Shown: in pieces, positions 48,304-57,005 of the stretch
Numbering within the stretch: position 1 is the first letter of the stretch
Layout: the number at the start of each line of letters is the position of its first letter
Origin: Bog-756 sp963806455
GTDB lineage: Bacteria > Actinomycetota > Acidimicrobiia > Acidimicrobiales > RAAP-2
Reading direction: 5' to 3'
NCBI GenBank assembly: GCA_963806455.1
Contig: CAWDXZ010000001.1
Coordinates: forward strand, 744,001 to 808,000
DNA: 64,000 nucleotides
Program-made: the position numbers and the translations under genes
The notes under the pieces: generated by a model
The model's database searches: none
Seen by the model: only the letters and a program-made list of their open reading frames with translations
What the model was told of the DNA's origin: nothing

Positions 48304-50334
48304 TCAGCTCCCGGCGGTCACCCGGCGGAGGAAGCCCTCGACCTCGGTCCGGTCGACGGAGCGTCGCATGGGGGGCACCCGGGCCAGCAGCGCCCCCCGG
48401 TAGGAGGCGGTGGCCAGCCGGCTGTCGAGCACGGCCACCACCCCCCGGTCCTCGGACGACCGGATGAGCCGTCCCGCCCCCTGGGCCAGCAGGGTACCGG
48501 CGCGGGGCAGGTCCACCGCGGCGAACGCACCCGGCCCGGCCCGTTCGCGCCGGGCCTCGAACACCGGATCGTTCGGCCGGGGGAAGGGGATGCGGTCGAT
48601 GGTCACCAGGCTGAGCGTCCGCCCCGGCAGGTCCACCCCCTGCCAGAACCCCAGCGTGGCGAAGAGGCAGGTCGGCTCGCTGTCTCGGAACGCCTCGACC
48701 AGGGCCGGCTTGGGCAGGTCGGACTGGCTGAGCAGGGGTACGGCCAGACGGTGGCGGAGGGCGTCGACGGCGGCGTGCATGGCCCGCCAGCTGGTGAACA
48801 GGGCCAGGGTTCGGCCACCGGCCGCGTTGACCAGCCGCTCGAGCTCGTCGTGGAGGGCCGGCTCGGACTCGGGCCGCCGTCGGTCGGGGAGGGAGCGGGC
48901 CACGTACAACATGGCGTGGCCGCGGTAGTCGAAGGGGCTCCCGACATCGAGGACCTCAGTGGTGGGCAGCCCGAGCCGGGCCGGGAGGCCGAGGGGGAGG
49001 GTGGCCGAGGTGAGGACCCCGGTCACCTCGTCCCAGAGGCGCTCGGACAGGAGCGGCGCCACGTCGATGGGCGCCACCCGGAGGCTCGGGGCGGTCCCGC
49101 TCCCGTCCACCCAGGCCACCTCGTCGTCGGTGAGCGCCCCGAGGCGGGCGAGGTCGGCGGCCAGGTGGCCGGCGGCGAGCAGGGCACGGTCACGGCGCGA
49201 CCGGGCCCCGGCCGGGCCGTCCTCTCCGAGCTCCCGTTCGGCCCGGCGCAGGTGGTCGAGGAGCCGGTCCACCCGGCCGGCGGCCAGGGCGACGACCCCG
49301 GCCAGCTCGGTGTCGCCGGCAGCCGGAGCCCGGTCACCGCCGCCGGGCGGGGCGGCGCCGGTCTGCAGGTCGCGGCGGAGAAGGCGCTGCCCGGCCAGCG
49401 GCCGGAGGGTCCGCTGGAGGGCCTCGCCCACCTCGGACAGGGCGTCGGCGGCCTCGGCCGCGCCCGGCGTGTCCGGGTCCAGCAACGGCCGGGTTGAGGC
49501 GGCCAGGGCCCGGAACCGGCCGGGGGCGACGTCCACCCCGAGGGAGTCGGTCATCACGTCCTCCACTTCGTGGGCCTCGTCGAAGACGACCACGTCGTGC
49601 GGGGGGAGCACCGCCCCGCCGCTGGCCAGGTGGGCGCCGTAGAGATGGGTGTTGACCACCACCACGTCGGCCTCGGCGGCGCGGCTGCGGGCGTCCTCGG
49701 CGAAGCAGTCGTGGCCCGAGGGGCAGCGAAAGGCGCCGGGGCACTCCCGGGCCGTGGTCGAGACCATGGCCCAGGCCTGCCGGCTGGGCTCGAACCCGAG
49801 CTCGGCCCGGTCCCCGGTGACGGTCGTCCCGGCCCACCGCACGAGCTGGCGGAGCTGGTCGCCGAGGCGGCCGGCGTCGCCCGGCCGGGGCGCCGCCACC
49901 GGCTCTTCCGCTCCGAGGTTGTCGTCGGGGTCCGGGGGGTCGCCCGTGTCAGTCGGAAGGGTCATCTGCTCGCCACCGCCCCCGATCTCGGTGACCCGCT
50001 GGCGGCAGAGGTAGTTGCTCCGCCCCTTGAGCACGGCGAAGGAGAAGCCGGCGCCGATGGCGGCCGACAGTGCGGGCAGATCGTTGCCGGCCAGCTGGTC
50101 CTGGAGGGCCTTGGTGGCCGTCGCCACCACGGTGCGGCGTCCCGACAGCACGGCGGGGACCAGGTAGGCGAGGGACTTGCCGGTGCCGGTGCCGGCCTGT
50201 ACGACGAGGTGGCGCTCCTCGGCGATCGCCCGCTCCACCGCCACCGCCATCCGGCGCTGGCCCTCGCGCTCCTCACCCCCTCCGGGCAGCCCGGCGGCCA
50301 CCTGGGCCAGCACGGCACTCACGTCGTCGGGCAT
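48304..50334 (-). CDS. DinG/XPD-family ATP-dependent DNA helicase
   Basis: A 676-residue superfamily-2 helicase. Walker A is QAGTGTGKSLAYLVP (AGTGTGKS at residues 47-54), the DEAH box is VVVFDEAHEVEDVM, and helicase motifs in the second half include LFATLGFWQGVDLPGRTLS and GRLIRSSEDRGVVAVLDSR. A cysteine set (SNYLCRQR, then ECPGAFRCPSGHDCF) between them matches the 4Fe-4S domain of XPD/DinG proteins. It resolves D-loops, R-loops or G-quadruplexes. The frame is intact, in contrast to the genes just left of it. TAGGGT lies six bases before the ATG; no SOS box is seen there. Confidence 0.92.
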   Translation of the reverse strand: MPDDVSAVLAQVAAGLPGGGEEREGQRRMAVAVERAIAEERHLVVQAGTGTGKSLAYLVPAVLSGRRTVVATATKALQDQLAGNDLPALSAAIGAGFSFAVLKGRSNYLCRQRVTEIGGGGEQMTLPTDTGDPPDPDDNLGAEEPVAAPRPGDAGRLGDQLRQLVRWAGTTVTGDRAELGFEPSRQAWAMVSTTARECPGAFRCPSGHDCFAEDARSRAAEADVVVVNTHLYGAHLASGGAVLPPHDVVVFDEAHEVEDVMTDSLGVDVAPGRFRALAASTRPLLDPDTPGAAEAADALSEVGEALQRTLRPLAGQRLLRRDLQTGAAPPGGGDRAPAAGDTELAGVVALAAGRVDRLLDHLRRAERELGEDGPAGARSRRDRALLAAGHLAADLARLGALTDDEVAWVDGSGTAPSLRVAPIDVAPLLSERLWDEVTGVLTSATLPLGLPARLGLPTTEVLDVGSPFDYRGHAMLYVARSLPDRRRPESEPALHDELERLVNAAGGRTLALFTSWRAMHAAVDALRHRLAVPLLSQSDLPKPALVEAFRDSEPTCLFATLGFWQGVDLPGRTLSLVTIDRIPFPRPNDPVFEARRERAGPGAFAAVDLPRAGTLLAQGAGRLIRSSEDRGVVAVLDSRLATASYRGALLARVPPMRRSVDRTEVEGFLRRVTAGS

Positions 50335-50340
50335 CCACCG

Positions 50341-50346
50341 ACCCTA
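50341..50346 (-). promoter_or_regulatory. -10 element of the dinG-like gene (leaderless)
   Basis: TAGGGT on the minus strand, six bases before the ATG at 50334. Confidence 0.5.
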
Positions 50347-50392
50347 TCGGCGAGCTCCGACCGTCCTCCTCTCCGCCCCGGCGACGGCCCGA

Positions 50393-51151
50393 TCAGTGCC
50401 ATTCGACGGCCAGGCCGACGGCCACGCCGGCGCCGGCGACCACGACCACCCACCGGAGCACGGGGGCCGGGATGCGTCGTCCGTACCGGCCGCCGAGCTG
50501 CCCGCCGAGGATCGAGCCGGCGGCGATGAGCCCGGCGACCGTCCACACGATGTGGGTGGTCATGACGAAGAACAGCCCGGAGACGGCGTTGACGGTGAGG
50601 GCCAGGACGTTCTTGGTGCCGTTGAGGCGCTGGAGATCGTCGTCGATGAACACGGCCAGCAGGGCGATGAGGATCACCCCCTGGGCGGCGCCGAAGTAGC
50701 CGCCGTAGATGCCGGTGAGGAGGACGCCGACCACCAGGGGCACGCCGCCGTGCGCCTGTCTCGGGCCGCGGCGGTCGAGCCGCGCGCTCACCGTCGGCTG
50801 GAGGGCCATGAGCACCACGGCCAAGCCGATGAGCACGGGGACGGCCGCCTTGAACACGCTGTGGGGCAGGGCCAGCAGGAGCACCGCTCCGGCCAACCCG
50901 CCGACCAGCGAGGCCCATGCCAGCTGGACCAGGCGATGGCGCTGGCCGGCCAGCTCCCGCCGGTAGGCGACGGTGGCGCTCACGCTCCCGGGCACCAGTC
51001 CGACGGTGTTGGACACGTTGGCGAGCACGGGCGGGTAGCCGAGGGCCAGCAGGGTGGGGAAGGTGATGAGCGAGCCGGAGCCGACGATGACGTTCACCGT
51101 CCCGGCGGCCAGCCCGGCGGTGAAGATCGCCAGGGCGGCCTCGGGTGACAT
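50393..51151 (-). CDS. TSUP (TauE/SafE) family permease
   Basis: A 252-residue membrane protein with about eight hydrophobic segments. The duplicated family motif is seen as GTVNVIVGSGSLITFPTLLALG in the first half and TGIYGGYFGAAQGVILIALL in the second. Members export or import sulfite, sulfoacetate or other organosulfur anions; the substrate here is not assignable. It is read towards dinG (58 bases apart) and is divergent from uppS. Confidence 0.88.
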   Translation of the reverse strand: MSPEAALAIFTAGLAAGTVNVIVGSGSLITFPTLLALGYPPVLANVSNTVGLVPGSVSATVAYRRELAGQRHRLVQLAWASLVGGLAGAVLLLALPHSVFKAAVPVLIGLAVVLMALQPTVSARLDRRGPRQAHGGVPLVVGVLLTGIYGGYFGAAQGVILIALLAVFIDDDLQRLNGTKNVLALTVNAVSGLFFVMTTHIVWTVAGLIAAGSILGGQLGGRYGRRIPAPVLRWVVVVAGAGVAVGLAVEWH

Positions 51152-51273
51152 GGAGAGGGTCTACCTGCTGGGGGCGGTCCGGCTCAATAACGGCCCGTCC
51201 GGCGGGGAGCCCCTCCGGGCCGTGGGACGGGCCGCCGGGCAGGGGGCTCGACCGCGCCCGTGCGGCGAACGGA

Positions 51274-51279
51274 TAGGTT
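51274..51279 (+). promoter_or_regulatory. -10 element of uppS (leaderless)
   Basis: TAGGTT, exactly seven bases before the GTG at 51287. It excludes the in-frame GTG at 51260 as the start. Confidence 0.65.
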
Positions 51280-51286
51280 CGCACCA

Positions 51287-52054
51287 GTGAAACCGGACAC
51301 GGCAGGCACGGGCCCGGACAGGGGTGCGCGTCGCGGCCCGACGCCGTCGGATCTGGTGAGCGGGCCGATCCCGGCCCACGTGGCCTGCGTCATGGACGGC
51401 AACGGCCGCTGGGCCGCCCGGCGGGGGCTGCCCCGGACCGAGGGGCACGCCGCCGGGGAGGCCGCTCTGCTCGATGCCGTGGAGGGAGCCCTCGAGCTCG
51501 GGATCCCGTGGATCACCATGTACGCCTTCTCCACCGAGAACTGGCGGCGCCCGGCCGACGAGGTGCGTTACCTCATGGGGTTCAACGAGAGCCTGCTCAT
51601 GCGGCGCCGCGACGAGCTGCACGACAAAGGGGTCCGTATCCGGTTCGCCGGCCGCCGTGACTGGCGGGTGCCGAAGCGGGTCCTCAGGCGGATGGACGAG
51701 TCGATCGAGCTCACCGCGCACAACCGGCGCTGCACCCTCACCATGGCCTTCAACTACGGCGGCCGGGCCGAGATCGTCGACGCCGTGCGGCAGCTCGTCG
51801 CCGACCGGGTGCCGCCGGACAAGGTCAACGAGAAGGCCATCCGCTCCCGGCTGTACTTCCCGGACCAGCCCGACCCCGACCTGGTCATCCGGACCTCGGG
51901 CGAGCACCGCATCTCGAATTTCCTGCTCTGGCAGCTGGCCTACAGCGAGCTGGTGTTCGACGAGGTCCTCTGGCCGGACTTCCGGCGCGGGCACCTGTTC
52001 GCCGCGGTGCGTGATTTCCAGCAACGCCAGCGCCGCTACGGCGGTGTGACGTGA
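51287..52054 (+). CDS. uppS: Isoprenyl transferase / undecaprenyl diphosphate synthase
   Basis: A 255-residue cis-prenyltransferase that builds the lipid carrier for peptidoglycan and surface glycans. VACVMDGNGRWAARRGLPR holds the catalytic Asp, followed by MYAFSTENWRRPADEV, AFNYGGRAEIVDAVRQLVAD and the diphosphate-binding VIRTSGEHRISNFLLWQLAY, then SELVFDEVLWPDF. The frame is intact, and a leaderless promoter supports the GTG at 51287. A four-base overlap couples it to a small membrane protein and then recO. Its product would serve the Wzm/Wzt glycan pathway encoded 17 kb to the left. Confidence 0.95.
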   Translation: MKPDTAGTGPDRGARRGPTPSDLVSGPIPAHVACVMDGNGRWAARRGLPRTEGHAAGEAALLDAVEGALELGIPWITMYAFSTENWRRPADEVRYLMGFNESLLMRRRDELHDKGVRIRFAGRRDWRVPKRVLRRMDESIELTAHNRRCTLTMAFNYGGRAEIVDAVRQLVADRVPPDKVNEKAIRSRLYFPDQPDPDLVIRTSGEHRISNFLLWQLAYSELVFDEVLWPDFRRGHLFAAVRDFQQRQRRYGGVT

Positions 52055-52389
52055 GGTCCCCCTCCACCCGTCGCCGAGGCCGGCCCGACGACGGCGGAGG
52101 CGTGTGGATCGTCACCGGCCTGGTGCTGGGGGCCATCGTCTACGCCGGGATGCTGGTCATGGCCGCGGCCGGGTTCACCGGGGTCATCCCCCTGGTGGTG
52201 GTCCCGCCGGTGCTGGTCGCCATCATCGGGGCCAACAACCTGTTGGGCGGGGGACGCACCCACGGCCGCACCGCCGGGCGCCCCGTCGGCGGGGGACGGG
52301 CCCCGCTCTCCTCGAGTGGTCCGAACGGCCGCGTCGGGGGTGGCCCGCCCGACGGGCCGGTGCCCGAGGAGCCCGGTGGGCCCGGATGA
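52051..52389 (+). CDS. Small membrane protein between uppS and recO
   Basis: A 112-residue protein. A basic N-terminus is followed by two adjacent hydrophobic segments (VWIVTGLVLGAIVYAGMLVM and GVIPLVVVPPVLVAIIGANN), then a Gly/Pro/Arg-rich tail that is probably cytosolic and disordered. It starts inside the uppS stop and ends inside the recO start (four-base overlaps on both sides), so it is a genuine operon member. No family is recognised. Confidence 0.7.
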   Translation: MRSPSTRRRGRPDDGGGVWIVTGLVLGAIVYAGMLVMAAAGFTGVIPLVVVPPVLVAIIGANNLLGGGRTHGRTAGRPVGGGRAPLSSSGPNGRVGGGPPDGPVPEEPGGPG

Positions 52390-53111
52390 CCCTGTTCCGG
52401 GACCGGGGGGTGGTGCTGCGGACCATCCGGCTGGGTGAGGCCGACCGGATCGTCACGCTGATGACCGAGCAGCACGGCAAGGTCCGGGCCGTGGCCAAGG
52501 GCGTGCGCCGGACCCGGTCCAAGTTCGGCTCGCGGCTCGAACCCTTGAGCCACGTGGCCATGCTCGGCTGGCAGGGCCGCGGCGACCTCGACATCGTCAA
52601 TCAGGTCGAGGTGATCGACACCAACCGGGCCGTCCGCGAGGACCTCGACCGGATGGCCGCAGCCATGTCCATGCTGGAGGTGGTCGACCAGATCGGCCAG
52701 GAACGCCATGCCAATCCGCGGCTCTACGAGATGCTGGTCGGGGCCATCGCCGCCCTCGGCCGGCGGGATTCGCCCATGGTTGCGGCGGCGTTCTTCCTCA
52801 AGGTCCTGGCCCTCGAGGGATCCGCCCCGGTGCTCGACGTCTGCGTCTCGTGCGGCGAGGCCGACCCCGACATGCTGGTGGCCTTCGACCTGTCGGAAGG
52901 GGGCGTGCTCTGCCGGCGGTGCCGCCGGGGGCGGCCGGTGTCGCCGGGGGCCGTGGGCCTCATGCGCCGGATCCTCGGTGGCGAACTGGCCGGGGTGCTT
53001 GCCGAGCCCCGCTCCCCGTACACCGACGAGGTCGGTGTCTTGGCCACCGAGGCCATGGAGTCCCATCTCGACCGCCGGCTGCGCTCGGTGCGCAGCGGCC
53101 ACGTGTCGTGA
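52386..53111 (+). CDS. recO: DNA repair protein RecO
   Basis: A 241-residue recombination mediator that loads RecA on SSB-coated DNA with RecR/RecF. The N-terminal OB fold starts LFRDRGVVLRTIRLGEADRI and contains KVRAVAKGVRRTRSKFGSRL. The helical domain follows, with a zinc-type cysteine set (CVSCGEADPD and LCRRCRRG) as in most RecO proteins. The length is normal. The ATG overlaps the preceding stop. It is one of the backbone genes normally found after era, and here the order is uppS, small protein, recO. Confidence 0.93.
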   Translation: MTLFRDRGVVLRTIRLGEADRIVTLMTEQHGKVRAVAKGVRRTRSKFGSRLEPLSHVAMLGWQGRGDLDIVNQVEVIDTNRAVREDLDRMAAAMSMLEVVDQIGQERHANPRLYEMLVGAIAALGRRDSPMVAAAFFLKVLALEGSAPVLDVCVSCGEADPDMLVAFDLSEGGVLCRRCRRGRPVSPGAVGLMRRILGGELAGVLAEPRSPYTDEVGVLATEAMESHLDRRLRSVRSGHVS

Positions 53112-53142
53112 GGCACACCGTCGCGGCGGGCCGGGGCACCTG

Positions 53143-54264
53143 ATGACCGGCCAGGCCTTCGGCGTCTACGTGCATGTTCCCTTCTGCCGGCTCCGGTGCG
53201 ACTACTGCGCGTTCGCCACCACGACCGACCGTGACCACCTCATGGGGGACTACGTCGACGCCTGCGTCACCGAAGTCGGCCGGGCCCGCTCCGATGAGGG
53301 CATGCCCGACGCCACCTCGGTGTACGTCGGTGGCGGCACACCGTCCCGTCTGCCGGCCGAGGCGCTGGCCGAGGTGCTCTCGTCGGTGCCGCGGGCCCCG
53401 GGAGCCGAGGTCACCGTGGAGTGCAATCCCGAGGACGTGTCGCCGGGGCGCCTGGCCGTCTACCGGGCCGCCGGGGTCACCCGCATCTCCCTCGGCGTGC
53501 AGTCGACCGTCACCCGGGTGGTCAGCGGCTTGGGGCGTCACGGCTCCGACCGGGCCCGGCAGGCCGCCGCCGACGTCGACGCCGCCGGTTTCGACAGCTG
53601 GAACGTGGACCTGATGATCGGGGGCCCGGGGGAGAGCGACCGGGACTGGGAGCAGACCCTGGTCGACATCCTCGGCCTGCCGCGGCCGCCGCCCCACATC
53701 AGCGCCTACGCCCTGACCGTCGAGCCCGGCACCCCCCTGGCCGCCGACCCGGGGCGCCATCCCGACGAGGACGTGCAGGCGGAGCGGTACGAGCGCACCG
53801 AACGGGTGCTGTCGGCCGCCGGCTACCAGTGGGAGGAGATCTCCAACTGGGCCCGGCCCGGGCACTCGTGCCGGCACAACCTCCTCTACTGGCACCAGGG
53901 CGACTACCGGGGCATCGGCGCCGCGGCCCACTCGCACCGGGCCGGGCGCCGCTGGTGGAACGCCCGGACCCCGGAGCGGTACCTGGCCGCCGTGGCGTCG
54001 GGCCGGCCGGCCACGGCCGGTGAGGAGATCCTGAGCGCCGACCAGCGGCGGTTCGAGAAGCTCGTCCTGGGCCTGCGCACCCGCACCGGGGTGGACGCAG
54101 GCGCACTGCCCGATGATCCCGACCTGGCCGGCCTGGTCGAGCGGGCGGGCGGGCGGGCGGTGCTCACGGTCAAGGGGCGGCTGTTGGCCAACCAGGTGAC
54201 CGCCCGCCTCTCCCCGGGGTGGGGCGTCCCGGTGGCAGCCGGTACGCTTCGTGCCGATGCCTGA
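53143..54264 (+). CDS. hemW: HemW-like radical SAM protein
   Basis: A 373-residue radical SAM enzyme of the HemN/HemW family. The iron-sulfur motif is Cys15-x3-Cys19-x2-Cys22 in VHVPFCRLRCDYCAFAT. TSVYVGGGTPSRLPAEALAE, VECNPEDVSPGRL, ISLGVQSTVTRVV and the HNLLYWHQGDYRGIGAAAHS region all match HemW, a heme chaperone and not a coproporphyrinogen oxidase (the latter needs a longer N-terminus). The C-terminal HemN-type wing is shortened but present. The glyS start lies within its last codons. Confidence 0.9.
   Translation: MTGQAFGVYVHVPFCRLRCDYCAFATTTDRDHLMGDYVDACVTEVGRARSDEGMPDATSVYVGGGTPSRLPAEALAEVLSSVPRAPGAEVTVECNPEDVSPGRLAVYRAAGVTRISLGVQSTVTRVVSGLGRHGSDRARQAAADVDAAGFDSWNVDLMIGGPGESDRDWEQTLVDILGLPRPPPHISAYALTVEPGTPLAADPGRHPDEDVQAERYERTERVLSAAGYQWEEISNWARPGHSCRHNLLYWHQGDYRGIGAAAHSHRAGRRWWNARTPERYLAAVASGRPATAGEEILSADQRRFEKLVLGLRTRTGVDAGALPDDPDLAGLVERAGGRAVLTVKGRLLANQVTARLSPGWGVPVAAGTLRADA
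54243..54248 (+). promoter_or_regulatory. -10 element of glyS (leaderless)
   Basis: TACGCT, eight bases before the ATG at 54257, inside the 3' end of hemW. Confidence 0.5.
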
Positions 54265-55588
54265 CCCCGTGACCTCCCCTGACGCGCCCGAGGGCCTGAT
54301 GGACAAGGTCGTCGGGCTCGCCAAGCGCCGTGGCTTCATCTTCCAGTCGGCGGAGATCTACGGCGGCTTCCGGTCCGCCTACGACTTCGGCCCGTTGGGC
54401 GTCAACCTGCTCCGGAACGTGAAGAATGCCTGGTGGGAGAGCATGGTGCAGCGGCGTGTCGACGTCGTGGGCCTGGACGCCTCCATCCTGTCCCCGCCCG
54501 CGGTGTGGGAGGCCTCCGGCCACCTGGCCAATTTCACCGACCCCCTGGTCGACTGCCGCCACTGCCACCAACGATGGCGCCAGGACAAGATCGACGGGGT
54601 GTGCCCGTCGTGCGGATCGACCGAGTTCACCGAGGCCCGGGCCTTCAACCTCATGTTCAAGACCCACGCCGGCCCGATCGAGGACGAGGGGGCGGTCGCC
54701 TATCTCCGACCCGAGACGGCCCAGGGCACCTTCATCAACTTCGCCAACGTGGTCCAGACCACCAGGAAGCGCCCTCCCTTCGGCATCGCCCAGGTGGGGA
54801 AGTCCTTCCGCAACGAGATCACCCCCCAGAACTTCGTCTTCCGGACCCGGGAGTTCGAGCAGATGGAATTGGAGTACTTCGTCCCCCCCGCCGAGGGCGA
54901 CGACTGGTTCCGGTACTGGGTGGACGAGCGGTACCGTTGGTACACCGATCTCGGGATCCCCGAGTCGGAGTTGCGGCTCCGCCACCACGGGGCCGACGAG
55001 CTCTCCCACTACGCCGCGGCCACCGCCGACGTGGAATTCCGGTTCCCCTGGGGCTGGGACGAGCTCGAGGGGATCGCCAACCGCACCGATTTCGACCTGC
55101 GGGCCCACAGCGAGGCCTCGGGCGAGCGCCTCGAGTACTTCGACCAGGCATCGGGCGAACGCTACGTCCCCTACGTCATCGAGCCGGCGGCCGGCGCCAC
55201 CCGGACCATGATGGCCTTCTTGCTGTCGGCCTACCACGAGGACGAGGTGGGCGGGGAGGCACGCACCGTGCTGCGGCTCCACCCGAGGCTCGCCCCCTAC
55301 CAGGTGGCCGTCCTCCCGCTCTCGAAGAAGGAGACGCTCGAGCCCCTGGCCCGGGAGGTCCTGGCCGTGCTCCAGCCCCGCTTCATGTGCGACTACGACG
55401 TGACCCAGTCCATCGGCCGCCGCTACCGCCGCCAGGACGAAGTGGGCACGCCCTACTGCGTGACCGTCGACTTCGAGTCCATCGAGGACCGGGCCGTCAC
55501 CGTGCGCGAGCGCGATTCGACCGAGCAGGTGCGGGTGCCCATCGAGGCGCTGGGCGGCGAGCTGTCCGACCGGATGGACCACGGCTGA
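54257..55588 (+). CDS. glyS: Glycyl-tRNA synthetase (class II, alpha2 type)
   Basis: A 443-residue single-chain GlyRS, the eukaryote/archaea-like dimeric type used by actinobacteria. RRGFIFQSAEIYGGFRSAYD and FGPLGVNLLRNVKNAWWESM form the start. A zinc-like CRHCHQRW and CPSCGS pair follows. Class II motifs are AYLRPETAQGTFINFANVVQ, IAQVGKSFRNEITPQNFVFR (motif 2) and VIEPAAGATRTMMAFLLSAY (motif 3). The anticodon-binding domain ends the protein. The GTG at 54251 is in frame, but the ATG at 54257 fits the hexamer spacing better. Confidence 0.96.
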   Translation: MPDPVTSPDAPEGLMDKVVGLAKRRGFIFQSAEIYGGFRSAYDFGPLGVNLLRNVKNAWWESMVQRRVDVVGLDASILSPPAVWEASGHLANFTDPLVDCRHCHQRWRQDKIDGVCPSCGSTEFTEARAFNLMFKTHAGPIEDEGAVAYLRPETAQGTFINFANVVQTTRKRPPFGIAQVGKSFRNEITPQNFVFRTREFEQMELEYFVPPAEGDDWFRYWVDERYRWYTDLGIPESELRLRHHGADELSHYAAATADVEFRFPWGWDELEGIANRTDFDLRAHSEASGERLEYFDQASGERYVPYVIEPAAGATRTMMAFLLSAYHEDEVGGEARTVLRLHPRLAPYQVAVLPLSKKETLEPLAREVLAVLQPRFMCDYDVTQSIGRRYRRQDEVGTPYCVTVDFESIEDRAVTVRERDSTEQVRVPIEALGGELSDRMDHG

Positions 55589-55622
55589 CCGGACGCCCCC
55601 ACCGGCGGACCGGGTGATGCCC

Positions 55623-55628
55623 TACCAT
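55623..55628 (+). promoter_or_regulatory. -10 element of the SDR gene at 55635 (leaderless)
   Basis: TACCAT, six bases before the ATG at 55635. It argues against the ATG at 55617 as the start. Confidence 0.5.
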
Positions 55629-55634
55629 CGGACG

Positions 55635-56411
55635 ATGGGGACACCGCCAGGCCAGTCCTGGCCGCAACGCCTGACCGGCCGAGCCGCCCTGGTCACGGGC
55701 GGTGCCTCGGGCATCGGCCGGGCCACGGCACTGCGGCTGGCGGGCGAGGGTGCCGACGTGGTGGCCGTCGATGTGAACGCCGAGCCGCTCGCCACCCTGG
55801 CGGACGAGACCGGCGGGATGAGCGGGTCCATCACCACCCGGGCCGGGGACGTGTCCTCCGAGCACGGGGTGAGGACCATGGTGGCTGCGGCCGCCGCCCA
55901 CCTCGGTGGGCTCGACGTGGTGGCCAATGTGGCCGGCGTCCTGTCCTTCTCCCACACCCACCAGCTCACCCTGGAGGAGTGGAACCGGCTGCTCACCGTC
56001 AACCTGACCGGCACCTTCCTCGTCTGCCGCGAGGCCATTCCCCATCTGCTCGGCGGGGGCGGTTGCATCGTCAACCTGGCGTCGACCGCCGCCCACAAAG
56101 GACAGCCGTGGGCCACCGCCTACGCCGCCTCGAAGGGCGGGGTGCTCGCCCTCACCCGGGCACTGGCCGTCGAGTACGCCACCCAGGGGCTCCGGGTCAA
56201 CAGCATCAGCCCCGGGGCCATCGACACGCCCATCACCGGGGCCTTCCATCTGCCCGAGGGGGCCGACATCTCCCTCATCGACCGGGTCACGCCCCTCGGG
56301 AAGTTCGGCACCCCCGAAGGCATCGCCGCCGCCATCGCCTTCGTGGCCTCCGACGAGGCCTCGCACATGAACGGGTCCGACATCCTCATCGACGGCGCCA
56401 CCCTGGCCTGA
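55635..56411 (+). CDS. Short-chain dehydrogenase/reductase
   Basis: A 258-residue classical SDR. The cofactor loop is TGGASGIGRATAL and the acidic VDVNAEPL suggests NAD(H) preference. NVAG, the catalytic serine region VNLASTAAHKG and Tyr-x3-Lys in AYAASKGGVLALTRAL follow, with MNGSDILIDGATLA at the end. No pathway is indicated. It is convergent with the SnoaL-like gene, only four bases apart. Confidence 0.88.
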   Translation: MGTPPGQSWPQRLTGRAALVTGGASGIGRATALRLAGEGADVVAVDVNAEPLATLADETGGMSGSITTRAGDVSSEHGVRTMVAAAAAHLGGLDVVANVAGVLSFSHTHQLTLEEWNRLLTVNLTGTFLVCREAIPHLLGGGGCIVNLASTAAHKGQPWATAYAASKGGVLALTRALAVEYATQGLRVNSISPGAIDTPITGAFHLPEGADISLIDRVTPLGKFGTPEGIAAAIAFVASDEASHMNGSDILIDGATLA

Positions 56412-56415
56412 TCGC

Positions 56416-56907
56416 TCAGGAGAGCGTCGACCGTCCATCGGTTGCCCACCAGTCGGCGGTCAGCCTGAGCCCCTCGAGCGACGCCCGCGGCAGCAGTTCC
56501 TCGTAGGTGCGGCGGTAGCCCGTGTGGGCGATCGACCACCGATCGTCGACCTTGACGTACCGGTCGCTGTAGAACGCCGCCCCCTGGACGTTGAGGCCGA
56601 GGTCGGTGAGGATCACGACGTCCTCGAGGGCCCAGGTGCCCACGGCCTGGTCGGGGCCGGTCAGGTCGATCTCGGGATGGTGGCACCGATGGCTGCTCAG
56701 CATGGTGGTGGCCCCCATCGACGTCCGGAGGAAGTCCATGATGGCGTCCCGGCCCTCGAACTCGTAGAGGCCTCCGCCGTAGCGGGCCGTGGCGTCCGGG
56801 GTGAAGCAGGTCTCGATCTCGGTCCACAGCTTCTGGTCGAGACAGCGCAGGTACCGGTACTTGAGTCGCTTGATGAGCTCGATCTCAACGAGGTCCTCGG
56901 GGGTCAT
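56416..56907 (-). CDS. SnoaL/NTF2-like family protein
   Basis: A 163-residue SnoaL-like protein. LIKRLKYRYLRCLDQKLWTE leads to IETCFTPDATARYGGGLYEFEGRDAI, the helix and strand opening of the NTF2 fold used by many actinobacterial hydrolases, dehydratases and binding proteins. RYVKVDDRWSIAHTGYRRTYEEL closes it. A GAGGAG ribosome-binding site precedes the ATG. It lies 98 bases after the reductase upstream on this strand and probably shares its transcript. The function is unknown. Confidence 0.82.
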   Translation of the reverse strand: MTPEDLVEIELIKRLKYRYLRCLDQKLWTEIETCFTPDATARYGGGLYEFEGRDAIMDFLRTSMGATTMLSSHRCHHPEIDLTGPDQAVGTWALEDVVILTDLGLNVQGAAFYSDRYVKVDDRWSIAHTGYRRTYEELLPRASLEGLRLTADWWATDGRSTLS

Positions 56908-57005
56908 TGGTCACTCCTCACTGCCGGGGCCGGGGCCGGGGCCGGGGGCGGAACGGACGGGCGAGCGTATGCAGCCGGGACTGCCGGGGCCCGGGGATGC
57001 ACCCC